This document shows, one piece after another, positions 24,701-30,999 of a DNA stretch of 35,255 bases; position 1 is the stretch's first letter; each line of letters starts with the position of its first letter. The notes under the pieces are model-generated. The model did not search any database. It worked only from the letters and a program-made list of their open reading frames with translations, and was not told the DNA's origin. The stretch is taken from contig NZ_BLAY01000105.1 in assembly GCF_020521235.1 (NCBI RefSeq), positions 1-35,255 of the forward strand. Direction: 5' to 3'. The position numbers and the translations under genes were made by a program. Source of the stretch: Microseira wollei NIES-4236 (GTDB lineage Bacteria > Cyanobacteriota > Cyanobacteriia > Cyanobacteriales > Aerosakkonemataceae).

Positions 24701-25654
24701 AATATGCCAGAGCAACCCCAGACAGCAGCAGCAACCAATGAGGGAGAAGTTGATTTATCTAAACTATTAACTTCCGCACAACTGGAGGCTTTTAACAAAG
24801 CTTTGGCAGTCGATCAAACCCAGCCTTACGACACGAATGCTAACATCGAAAATCTATCAACTCAAGAGCAAACAACAGCCTTTGAAGCCGCACAAAAAGC
24901 GATTGAAGCGGCTTTGGGAGAACTGAACAACATCGGCAGTATTGATAGCAGTTCCATCGAATCCGGGGAGGAAATTGCCGGGACTTCTATCGCCGCCGCT
25001 AAAGTCGCGGGAGCCGCTTCTCAAGTCTGGGCGGCTAATCCCCAATTAAGCTTTAAACAGGTGATAGATATCCTCAAGAAAACGGCTTTAGATTTGGGGA
25101 CACCGGGTTGGGATGCCGAAACGGGAGTAGGTTTATTGAGTTTAGCTGTTGCCATGCAAATGGCGGTGGAAACCAAACCAGAATCCTACACACCAGGGCA
25201 AAATTCGGACATCGATTTAGACTTAATTGACGAGGGTTCAACAACGCTTGGCGAACGTCCTGCCAGAGGTTTCTTCAAGAAAGTGAAGAATTTCTTCCGG
25301 CGGGTGACGAATGTCGTTAAAAAGGTTGTCAATGTCGTTAAAAAGGTAGTCGGTGTCGTTAAAAAAGTCATAAGCATTGGCAAGAAAGTTTGGAGTTTCT
25401 TTTCTAAAGCTCGCCGCATCTTCTCCAAAATTAAAGGCTTCTTCACCAAGGTTGTTTCTAAATTCATCGCTTTGCCTGTCTTCGGCAAAGTTGGCGCGAT
25501 CTTTGGCGGACTCGCCCTTGTGGGGCAATTGGCGGACTGGTTTGGTGGTTGCACAGGCGGCGTCAGCAACAACAACAACCACCCCAAGATCCACCTCCAC
25601 AGCGAGATCCAAGGTTTGTGGCACTCCAAGCAATTTGGAGCAGGTTGCCAGTAG
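21746..25654 (+). CDS. Giant DUF4114 / repeat / pseudo-subtilase protein with cationic heptads
   Basis: 1302 residues, main part of a larger broken gene. Order: DUF4114 domain (about 1-200; DRGSDKDYNDLIFKV), about 44 six-residue repeats ([TK]P[IV][VA]ET, about 223-487), second DUF4114 (about 490-685; GFSDRDYNDLIFQI), a coiled helical linker, and a subtilase S8 domain (about 780-1150). In S8, Asp794 (IIDTG), Asn939 (AAAGNEG) and Ser1081 (GTSIAA) are present, but the catalytic His of H-G-T is Arg835 (DRGT, codon CGC). A helical insert of about 80 residues precedes the Ser motif. After the S8 domain come nine cationic heptads and a Gly-rich hydrophobic segment. It probably binds or scaffolds rather than cleaves. 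The end is out of frame after SNNNNHP. Confidence 0.82.
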   Translation: MDLISGYFTVGESGQVGVDPLFDGGWYKGELAVFSLEGMDRFVPGSEEFIQEAVVRTLSNSEQGYVVFSDASEDAKFSGGLGEGNYNDGKYFGEKTFAMKPGDKFGFMLIPNGKVQDVLNNPAIGADKRPLFSLVTANPNQGFHIGQIADINGEGNTFSIEDQRVDRGSDKDYNDLIFKVSGASGKAIKLDQVINQTKDWRNSNQGKQLLDDIKPEQSVEGIPIFETTPVVETKPIVETTPIVETKPIVETTPVAETKPIVETKPIVVSTPVVETKPVVETTPVAENKPIVETTPVVETKPVVETTPVVETKPIFETTPVVETKPVAENKPIVETTPVAETKPIVETTPVAETKPIVETTPVAETKPVAETKPIVETTPVAETKPIVETTPVAETKPIVETTPVVVSTPVVETKPIVETTPVVETKPIVETTPVAETKPIVETTPVVETKPIVETTPVVETKPIVETTPVAETKPIVETQPVSKTKPIEDSIGSFTVGNDGKVSIDFLFDGGAYQGEVAIVSLTGMEDLEPGSEAFIQEAAKRANSNSELGYVVIRDRIEGAKFNGILGEPSQNSGEYQGSKTFTMRPGDKFAIMLVPNGTVQQVVENPAIGNDVRPLFSFSSQLADVTGDGHTFAFEDLPLNGFSDRDYNDLIFQIKGATGKAIDLDDVINPSNDWRNTELGQEILKFTDASMGTAAFDSTLKEINTELVPEIDNVLKQLNEQLQQIIAKPDSALVDTTPDVEQQAEREIRDLEAELDKAIAELTTDPLSDIGVLAGKYEFPKANQPLVGIIDTGFVDKNPDIDFSRIILGRDLIDNDNNPLIAANENEDDADRGTKILEVIAATQNNNIGIDGVNDDAPLWLGRAVGSGKWHESLIEFVDGAKASKQPNAIVNLSFDLTETKPDGTVVTRTQFTPAEKAAIEYARQNNVLIVAAAGNEGEANISALGKASREFDNIITVGAFDGTGRADYSNYGTKLDILAYGNMPEQPQTAAATNEGEVDLSKLLTSAQLEAFNKALAVDQTQPYDTNANIENLSTQEQTTAFEAAQKAIEAALGELNNIGSIDSSSIESGEEIAGTSIAAAKVAGAASQVWAANPQLSFKQVIDILKKTALDLGTPGWDAETGVGLLSLAVAMQMAVETKPESYTPGQNSDIDLDLIDEGSTTLGERPARGFFKKVKNFFRRVTNVVKKVVNVVKKVVGVVKKVISIGKKVWSFFSKARRIFSKIKGFFTKVVSKFIALPVFGKVGAIFGGLALVGQLADWFGGCTGGVSNNNNHPKIHLHSEIQGLWHSKQFGAGCQ
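22411..23206 (+). repeat. 18/36-bp coding minisatellite between the two DUF4114 domains
   Basis: About 790 bases of GAAACTAAACCGATAGTC / GAAACGACTCCTGTTGTC units, 18 bases each, alternating in 36-base pairs. They encode KPIVET and TPVVET alternately. Variants (KPVAEN, KPIVVSTP) mark older duplications. The pattern keeps a reverse-strand frame open for over 300 codons, which is an artefact. A Pro/Thr/Glu-rich extended stalk is expected. Confidence 0.92.
25271..25459 (+). other. Nine cationic amphipathic heptads in the pseudo-subtilase tail
   Basis: Nine consecutive seven-residue units in frame: FFKKVKN, FFRRVTN, VVKKVVN, VVKKVVG, VVKKVIS, IGKKVWS, FFSKARR, IFSKIKG, FFTKVVS. Two bulky hydrophobics, then Lys/Arg at positions 3-4 and Val at 5, give a long helix with one greasy and one strongly basic side. 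A hydrophobic Gly-containing segment (GKVGAIFGGLALVG) follows. The features resemble membrane-active peptides or envelope-binding segments. Confidence 0.75.
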
Positions 25655-26109
25655 AACTAAAAACTGCTTTGAGAAGTGGAATTTCTAGCCCTTATGGTCG
25701 CCCTCTCTTCAACGGCGATCCAGATGGCATTTTGCCGCTGCTTCAGACTTTGGCTGCTATGAATCCTCCACTACCGCCCCTACTTGCACAATGGCTGCAA
25801 TTTGGGACACCGCCGCAGTTTTTGCCCCTTTTGCAAGGTACTCCAACGAGTCCTCCGCTGCCTGCGGATGTTGTCAATGCTTGGAATGCCCTTAACCCTC
25901 AACAGCGACAACAGCTTTTGCGTTTCTTGCCAGGAGGAGTTCCCCCTCTATACCATCCCCTGCTGGATGGCACCGATCCAGATCGGATTTTGCCAATCTT
26001 TAATGCCTTGAATTCAATTTCTTCATCAATTTCAGCAAATGCTCCAAATACGGTTTTGGATTTATTGCCAGATGGAATTCCCAGTGAGGAACTACCAAAT
26101 TTTCCTTAA
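25549..26109 (+). CDS. Pro/Gln-rich continuation of the large protein (frameshifted piece 3)
   Basis: Meaningful sequence begins near PPQDPPPQRDPRFVALQAIWSRLPVELKTAL; the ATG at 25549 and RRRQQQQQ are the wrong frame of the SNNNN segment. Adding one C to the CCCC run at about 25583-25586 fuses it to the preceding frame. The piece has three to four repeats of a motif like PLFNGDPDGILPLLQTLAAMNPPLPPLL / PLLDGTDPDRILPIFNALN, which look like helical hairpins of unknown role. It ends LPSEELPNFP-like, where another shift occurs. As a free-standing gene it has no ribosome site. Confidence 0.6.
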   Translation: MHRRRQQQQQPPQDPPPQRDPRFVALQAIWSRLPVELKTALRSGISSPYGRPLFNGDPDGILPLLQTLAAMNPPLPPLLAQWLQFGTPPQFLPLLQGTPTSPPLPADVVNAWNALNPQQRQQLLRFLPGGVPPLYHPLLDGTDPDRILPIFNALNSISSSISANAPNTVLDLLPDGIPSEELPNFP

Positions 26110-26120
26110 CGCTGGCTGAT

Positions 26121-26564
26121 TTGCCAACTCTAATTGCCGCCAATCAATTAGAGATTCAGCAACATCAGTCAGCGCTGCAAAACTACCAAGATCAAATTAA
26201 CCAAGCTTATGCAGCAGTCAATCACTTTGAACAACAACGGCAACATTATCAAAATGCAGCCAACTACTGGAATAGCCAGATTTCTACTAGGGGAATTGTA
26301 GGCTGGTGGTGGATTTGTTGGCGTGGGTGCATAGCATATCCTGTGGAGGGCTGGATTTATAACCCACAAGCCGAAGCCAATCGAAACGAGGCACAAGCAG
26401 CAGCTAATATGGCAGCTCAATACCGCGATGAAGCCAACCAACAGGCGCAACAATTGGCTGCTAGCTTGCCACCTTACATCGGAGCTAGTCAACAGCGATT
26501 GGCTCAACTCCAGCAACAATTGCAGTCGCTAATGCAACAGCAACAGGCATTGCAAAATCCCTGA
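26121..26564 (+). CDS. Gln-rich coiled-coil C-terminal end of the large protein (piece 4)
   Basis: Adding one T to the TTTT run at about 26099-26102 extends the previous piece into this frame (NFSLTLADLPTLIAANQ). It holds two Gln-rich coiled-coil helices (LEIQQHQSALQNYQDQINQAY and EANRNEAQAAANMAAQYRDEA) separated by a Trp/Cys hydrophobic hairpin (GIVGWWWICWRGCIAYPVEGW), and ends in poly-Gln. No ribosome site before the nominal start, which supports it being the tail of the gene that starts at 21408 (about 1,715 residues if repaired). Confidence 0.55.
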   Translation: MPTLIAANQLEIQQHQSALQNYQDQINQAYAAVNHFEQQRQHYQNAANYWNSQISTRGIVGWWWICWRGCIAYPVEGWIYNPQAEANRNEAQAAANMAAQYRDEANQQAQQLAASLPPYIGASQQRLAQLQQQLQSLMQQQQALQNP

Positions 26565-26573
26565 AAATGACTT

Positions 26574-26818
26574 GCGATCGCATTCTTTCCCACAGGCGAT
26601 CGCACTTCCCAAAACCTGCGCGATCGCACCCGAACATCCTCTCTTTGTCAAACTAACAGATGCGAGCGCTCGCTAATAGCAAACATTCCCAACTCAACAA
26701 ATTGCGATCGCACTTCAAAAAAATATGCGATACGTGCTACGCACGCGCTACGCGAACCCACTCCTTTACTCGACTTACTAGGAGCGATCGCTAGTGAAGC
26801 GCACAAGAGGGCGATCGC
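26574..26818. repeat. Cluster of six HIP1 octamers
   Basis: GCGATCGC occurs at 26574, 26596, 26620, 26704, 26784 and 26811, six times in 245 non-coding bases, far above the rate elsewhere in the window. Interleaved are 'gatacgtgctacgcac' and 'gctacgcgaac' dispersed motifs, also found near 27690 and 30425. No gene is seen from 26565 to 26872. Confidence 0.85.
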
Positions 26819-26872
26819 TTGAAAAACAAGCGCGATATGCCGACCGCACGCTGGCGCGAACGCATTAAGAAT

Positions 26873-27205
26873 TCACGCTACCGCAAATCCAGTAAACTGC
26901 CGAACATAAGGCGCTCTAAATCCCAAAACAATATCCGTTTTCGGTACGCCTAATTCTACCAACTGATTAGCCAGTCCTTCTTCCGTAAAATCTTGCTGTA
27001 TCCAAATTTTTCCATCTTTGATATCGATATGAATCGGACATCCATGAATTCGTTCTTCTTCCCGCCATCCCACATACAACAATAAATAGCTATCTCGTTC
27101 TTTATCAAAAACGACTTGAACTTTATCCAATTCTTTTTCCGATTGTTCCCTAGCATGTTGCTGAATTATTTTCTCGATTAATTGGCGGTAATCTAGTCTT
27201 TCCAT
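26873..27205 (-). CDS. xisI: XisI-family fdxN element excision controlling factor
   Basis: 110 residues, the full XisI length: MERLDYRQLIEKIIQQHA, then LLLYVGWREEERIHGCPIHIDIKDGKIWIQQDFTEEG and GFRAPYVRQFTGFAVA, all hallmarks of XisI. In Nostoc/Anabaena XisH and XisI are needed for excision of the fdxN element by XisF; most genomic copies, as here, are not beside a recombinase and their role is unknown. It overlaps xisH by 13 bases. Confidence 0.9.
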   Translation of the reverse strand: MERLDYRQLIEKIIQQHAREQSEKELDKVQVVFDKERDSYLLLYVGWREEERIHGCPIHIDIKDGKIWIQQDFTEEGLANQLVELGVPKTDIVLGFRAPYVRQFTGFAVA

Positions 27206-27612
27206 AACGCTATCTCCTGCTTCTCAACAACAAAAACTAACAACTTTATTGGCAAGCGATCAATTACTTCTTGAACAAACGAATCTGTAAAAAAGTTGCA
27301 ATAAATATCATTTGGTACAGCCAAATATAAAACTCGTTCTGGTTCTAGTTGTTCGAGGGCTATCTTATAGTTAAAAAACTGACCTACAGCCGTATGGAAT
27401 TCCGATATGGTCGATAAACCCACAAAACTTTTGACCTCTACGGCTATTCGGCGAGCGCCCTTTTCAGCCGCAAGTAACTTTTCTGCTCCTAAGTCTATCT
27501 TCATTTTAGCTCGCTGACTTGGTTGCAAAAACAGAGGCTCGTGAGTAATTGTCCATCCATCTTTCTCCAAAGCCAAACGCACTGTGTTGTGAAAGATATC
27601 TCTGGCTGACAT
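27193..27612 (-). CDS. xisH: XisH-family protein (endonuclease-like fold)
   Basis: 139 residues: MSARDIFHNTVRLALEKDGWTITHEPL, KIDLGAEKLLAAEKGARRIAVEVKSF and the strand VLYLAVPND. D-x(about 17)-E-V-K matches the PD-(D/E)XK nuclease-like core proposed for XisH. First gene of an xisH-xisI pair with 13 bases overlap, giving coupled translation. Such pairs are scattered through cyanobacterial genomes and behave like mobile or selfish modules; no nearby xisF is seen. Confidence 0.9.
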   Translation of the reverse strand: MSARDIFHNTVRLALEKDGWTITHEPLFLQPSQRAKMKIDLGAEKLLAAEKGARRIAVEVKSFVGLSTISEFHTAVGQFFNYKIALEQLEPERVLYLAVPNDIYCNFFTDSFVQEVIDRLPIKLLVFVVEKQEIALWKD

Positions 27613-28047
27613 GATTAAAAGGTTATTTTTACTAGATACAAAAAGTATCTATTTTCATAATTATAGCTAATATCCTGACAGAAGATGCGATACGTGCTAC
27701 GCACACGCTATGCGATACGGCTGACGCCACGCTCCTCGCACTCCTTTACCCCACCCAAGCGATCGCCTTTATAGAAGTACCTGCAAAAAACCGGGTTTCT
27801 GGTATCTTCGTGAGGTCTGCTCACCCTTATTGCTAATTTTACTTTAAGTGAGATTACTTTTGCACGGAAACTTTACCCTATCCTTATTGACGCCAGCTTT
27901 ACAGCAAAGCAATAAATAAACTTAAGTTACCAAACTTAAGCAAGAAACCCTTAGCGCCACAGGGTGAGATTCTCCGGCACGGCTGGGTGAAAAGGGTGGC
28001 CTGAGATGACTCCAATTGAGCAAAATTCACTGTTTTGGAGCAGATAT
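27613..28047. other. Intergenic region with dispersed repeats and a structured leader
   Basis: No gene. It holds the xisH promoter (AT-rich, 27620-27670), a 'gatgcgatacgtgctacgcac' repeat (about 27684-27705), one AACCGGGTTTCT motif (about 27790) and an 8-bp hairpin CTTAAGTT/AACTTAAG (27921-27940). Next comes a GC-rich stretch, 'gcgccacagggtgagattctc' to 'ggtggcctgagatg' (about 27953-28004), directly ahead of the trypsin-like gene; it looks structured but matches no RNA family I can name with confidence. Confidence 0.45.
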
Positions 28048-29090
28048 ATGAACATAGCGACTAAATTTTGCATTTTTGCTGCCTTTATTGCTGCAAATGC
28101 TAGTTTTAGCGGTATCGCTCCTGCGGGAACGATTCGGCACGATGTGAGCGACTTGGCTTATCGCAGGGGAATTCGTTTGCTAGCGTCGGTTTTTGAACGG
28201 TCAAGGTTTTTGCTCCGGGACGCTGATTAATCGCCAGTGGGTGCTAACCGCCGCTGATTGACCCGATGCAAAATCAAGCGGCTATTTGGTCGGGACGGTA
28301 TACTGTCACCAACGCCATCGGACACCGGGGATGGCTGGGTAGTTCTGGAAATCTGGGTGCGGGTTTCGATATCGCGTTGCTCAGACTTAGGTCTGCGGTC
28401 ACTAATGTTACCCCAGCACCGCCGTTTAGCGATCTCAGCGAGGATATGCAAGTTGGTACTTATGTGGGGTATGGCGCAACGGGGACGGGTTTAAGCGGAT
28501 GGGTACGCAACGAAGGGGTCAAACGTGGGGGACAGAATATTATTGGTTTGGGGAGTCGATTGGGATTTAGCGATCGCGTCCTCGTTTCTGATTTCGATTC
28601 GCCTTTGTCCGCCAATTCCTCGGATCGCCTCAGCATCCCGTTAAACCTGGAATATAACGTCGCTCCTGGCGATAGCGGTGGCGGAATGTTGATCAACAAT
28701 CGAGTAGCTGGCGTTAACTCGTTTATTAGAGGACGCGCTGGTTATGGCGATATATCTGCTTCTACTCGCGTTTCTTCCCATACTAATTGGATTAACTTGA
28801 TTCTCGGTCGTTCTTGGACGAGCAATCCAACCAATCCTTGGACGGGTTTTACGCCTACAAATCTTCAGTATGCTTCAGCAACCGATTTGCTCCAGTTTCC
28901 CATTTTAGAACAGTCTTACGAATACGATGACTGGGATGAAACTCTGGACAATCGCATTAGCATTACCTGGGAAGCTCCTGAAGAATTAGAAAAATATGTA
29001 CCGGAACCAACTTCGATTTTTGGTTTAATTGCAAGTGCTTTATTGGTTGGCTTGTTGCGGAAACGTCAGCCAAAAATGAAAGTTTGTTAG
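28048..29090 (+). pseudogene. Trypsin-like serine protease with PEP-CTERM signal, degraded
   Basis: A signal peptide (MNIATKFCIFAAFIAANASF, ATG at 28048) leads to GTIRHDVSDLAYR, then the frame shifts near 28189. GFCSGTLINRQWVLTAAD is read in another frame, where the catalytic His of TAAHC is Asp and the next Cys codon is TGA. The frame changes again before 28266, from which DIALLRL (catalytic Asp), APGDSGGGML (catalytic Ser) and a VPEPTSIFGLIASALLVGLLRKR PEP-CTERM end are intact. So the S1 protease has two frame changes, a lost His and a stop. The 825-base downstream frame (28266-29090) could still be made as a fragment. Confidence 0.8.
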
Positions 29091-29157
29091 CGTTAATTTC
29101 CAGAGCTTCGGCGGTGCATCTATTGACTTTTGAAATTGATTGGGAGGAATCAGGATT

Positions 29158-29292
29158 ATGCAAGGCAGTTTGCTGATAGCGCTGAGCGCAATTGTGTCGG
29201 GTTTGTTGATGCAGGAGCGGGAAAAACCCAAACCCAAAGAAGAACCGAAAGACGAGGTGGTGTACAAAATTGAAGTAAAACGTCCAAAGTAA
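29158..29292 (+). CDS. 44-residue single-span membrane peptide
   Basis: ATG at 29158 with GGGAGGA nine bases upstream, the best ribosome site in this part of the window. The product starts MQGSLLIALSAIVSGLLMQE, a membrane helix, followed by a charged tail rich in Lys, Pro and Glu (REKPKPKEEPKDEVVYKIEV) ending KRPK. It lies 67 bases after the PEP-CTERM protease relic and may once have shared its transcript. Too short for usual gene calling. No family recognised. Confidence 0.55.
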   Translation: MQGSLLIALSAIVSGLLMQEREKPKPKEEPKDEVVYKIEVKRPK

Positions 29293-29422
29293 ATCCGGCA
29301 TCAACCAAGAGCGATCGCTTTTGGTTGAGTTCAGGGTAGTTGCTCTCTCACATCTGGAGGACTTTATATTAACAAGCAGCCTGGGCGATCGCTTTCTTTC
29401 CCACATGCTCGCATACTTTTGA

Positions 29423-29704
29423 TTACCGACGTAAAACCGAACTGATAATGATTGTGATAGTAGCACTGGCAATTAGAGTAAAAGCCAGTTGCACCACCCA
29501 CTGAGTTGCTTGCTGATAGTTACTAAATCGGTCGTTGAACTTCTCGACATGAGTTGATAGCTTGTCCACATCAGTTGATAGCTTGTCCACATCAGTTGAT
29601 AGCTTGTCCACATCCGTTGATAACTTGTCCACATTCGTCGATAGCTTGTCTAATTTTTCAATTACATCTGACAATGTTGGTTCTTGCTTTGGTGTGCTGG
29701 TCAT
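29423..29704 (-). CDS. Coiled-coil protein with C-terminal membrane anchor
   Basis: 93 residues. The centre repeats the heptad DKLSTDV five to six times (encoded by a 21-bp tandem repeat, about 29555-29645), giving a parallel coiled coil with Leu/Val at a/d positions. A helix and one transmembrane segment (WVVQLAFTLIASATITIIISS) follow with a short basic end. Tail-anchored topology is likely. Similar short coiled-coil proteins are common next to Uma2 or toxin genes in cyanobacteria; function unknown. It is divergent from the Uma2 gene, 68 bases apart. Confidence 0.7.
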   Translation of the reverse strand: MTSTPKQEPTLSDVIEKLDKLSTNVDKLSTDVDKLSTDVDKLSTDVDKLSTHVEKFNDRFSNYQQATQWVVQLAFTLIASATITIIISSVLRR

Positions 29705-29772
29705 TTTGGTCTTTTTAACTCGCTAATTTTATTATAAAATAAGAGAGAGTCTCAGACTAGGAGAACGTTCTG

Positions 29773-30348
29773 ATGTCAATGATGACAATAAAAGACTTAG
29801 AGCAAGTTCAAGCCGCCTTTGCTGAAGCTGGTTTAGATTACCAGGTAGAGCTAGAAGACGGGAGCATTTCGATTGTGGGGCCATCAGACATCGTATCAAG
29901 TGAAATTGCCATTCTGTTCAGCCGATTGCTGGCTAACTGGGTCTACCCCCGCCGCCTCGGACGAGTCTTTGACTCCGCAGGCGGTTTCATCTTACCGGAT
30001 GCGAACTTGAAAGCACCCGATGTTTCCTTTGTGCGAGCCTCTCGTCTGCGGCAAAGTCCGCGTTATTTTGGAGAATTAGTCCCCGATTTAGTGGTAGAAA
30101 TTAAATCCCAAAGCGATAGAATTAAAACCCTCGAAAAGAAGGTCAATAAATTCATAGAACTAGGAGCAATCGTGGGAATTTTGATTGACCCTGATGAAGA
30201 GACAGTGACAATTTATCGTTCTACCGGCGAACCGACGGTTTTAGAAAATGGCAATATCTTAACTATCCCAGAACTTTTTTCCGGTTGGGAGTTGCCCGTT
30301 TCTGAATTATGGCCTCCTATTTTTACAGAAGAAGAAACAGAAGTTTGA
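29773..30348 (+). CDS. Uma2 family (DUF820) endonuclease-like protein
   Basis: 191 residues, standard length. The PD-(D/E)XK-like core is visible: KAPDVSFVRASRL, then DLVVEIKSQSDRIKTLEKKVNKFIELGAIVGILIDPDEETVTIYR. AGGAG stands nine bases before the ATG. Uma2 proteins are greatly expanded in cyanobacteria, often associated with mobile DNA; biochemical activity of this one is unproven. A hairpin (30371-30398) follows the stop. Confidence 0.88.
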   Translation: MSMMTIKDLEQVQAAFAEAGLDYQVELEDGSISIVGPSDIVSSEIAILFSRLLANWVYPRRLGRVFDSAGGFILPDANLKAPDVSFVRASRLRQSPRYFGELVPDLVVEIKSQSDRIKTLEKKVNKFIELGAIVGILIDPDEETVTIYRSTGEPTVLENGNILTIPELFSGWELPVSELWPPIFTEEETEV

Positions 30349-30370
30349 AAATCCAACAGCAGCGACTATA

Positions 30371-30398
30371 TCCCCGATTTCTCGCGAGAAGTCGGGGA
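30371..30398 (+). terminator. Hairpin after the Uma2 gene
   Basis: TCCCCGA (30371-30377) pairs with TCGGGGA (30392-30398), extended by an inner CTCGCGAG palindrome. No T-run follows except 'tttgggtgtt'. The sequence also resembles a dispersed 'ccccgatttct' repeat, so its role as a terminator is uncertain. Confidence 0.45.
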
Positions 30399-30453
30399 TT
30401 TGGGTGTTATGGAGATGAAAGCGATACGTGCTACGCACACGCTACCCGATCGC

Positions 30454-30852
30454 TTATCCCCCAGAAAAGGCAGTCGTTTTTTCTGCCGACTGTGTTGCAT
30501 CTATCGGTTTAATTGGCTTCTGTTCCGCCTGAATTGGTGAATATTGACAATAGCAAATCACCACCATTTCAAACTCGCTGTTTGTCGCACCTGTTGGATA
30601 CTGTTCTACTCGCACCACTTCCCAATTTCCGCGACACCAATAGGTACTCGTACCGGGGAACTGAGGAGCGTCAAATGCTGGAATATTGTGGAATTGGGGC
30701 ACTCGATAGCCGGGTTGGGGAATCGGTCGATTAGAAGAATCAAAATGCTCTGCCAGAATATCGGTACAAGCTCCTGTATGAGCGAGCAATCTGTTTTCTG
30801 CACCCTGTTCTTCTTGCCAGTCTGCTCTAAAAATAATGTACTTGCGTCCCAT
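30454..30852 (-). CDS. Uncharacterised 132-residue protein
   Basis: MGRKYIIFRADWQEEQGAEN at the start, then a compact Trp/Cys-containing middle (STYWCRGNWEVVRVEQYPTG) and FEMVVICYCQYSPI, with a polar tail. The mix of strands and a length near 130 suggest a small globular protein; I do not recognise the family. Its ATG overlaps the TAA of an upstream fragment (TAATG), pointing to a former two-gene operon. Confidence 0.6.
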   Translation of the reverse strand: MGRKYIIFRADWQEEQGAENRLLAHTGACTDILAEHFDSSNRPIPQPGYRVPQFHNIPAFDAPQFPGTSTYWCRGNWEVVRVEQYPTGATNSEFEMVVICYCQYSPIQAEQKPIKPIDATQSAEKTTAFSGG

Positions 30853-30999
30853 TAATCTTCGTCCGACCTGTAATCAGGAAATTGAGTTTCGCCTTCAAAG
30901 ATACACTTGTACTTGAGAGTGGTGTTTGAAGTGCGTTCGACGGACAGCAGCTTCCACCCGTACTTTTTTTCTATTAAACCTCTCCAATAACTCTTGTGG
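30852..30999 (-). pseudogene. 5'-truncated gene fragment upstream of the 132-residue protein
   Basis: The frame ending at the TAA 30852-30854 encodes about 48 protein-like residues (SYWRGLIEKKYGWKLLSVER, then TLKYKCIFEGETQFPDYRSDED). Upstream it runs into a dispersed repeat (AGGCGAGACGCCTACCCCAC) and a stop at about 31027, with no ATG, GTG or TTG between. The gene's start was apparently replaced by the repeat. The TAATG overlap with the next gene supports that it was once a real coupled gene. Confidence 0.4.

Noticed and set aside
25186-25654. Reverse ORFs over the cationic heptad region
   Set aside because: Repetitive shadow of the plus-strand heptads.
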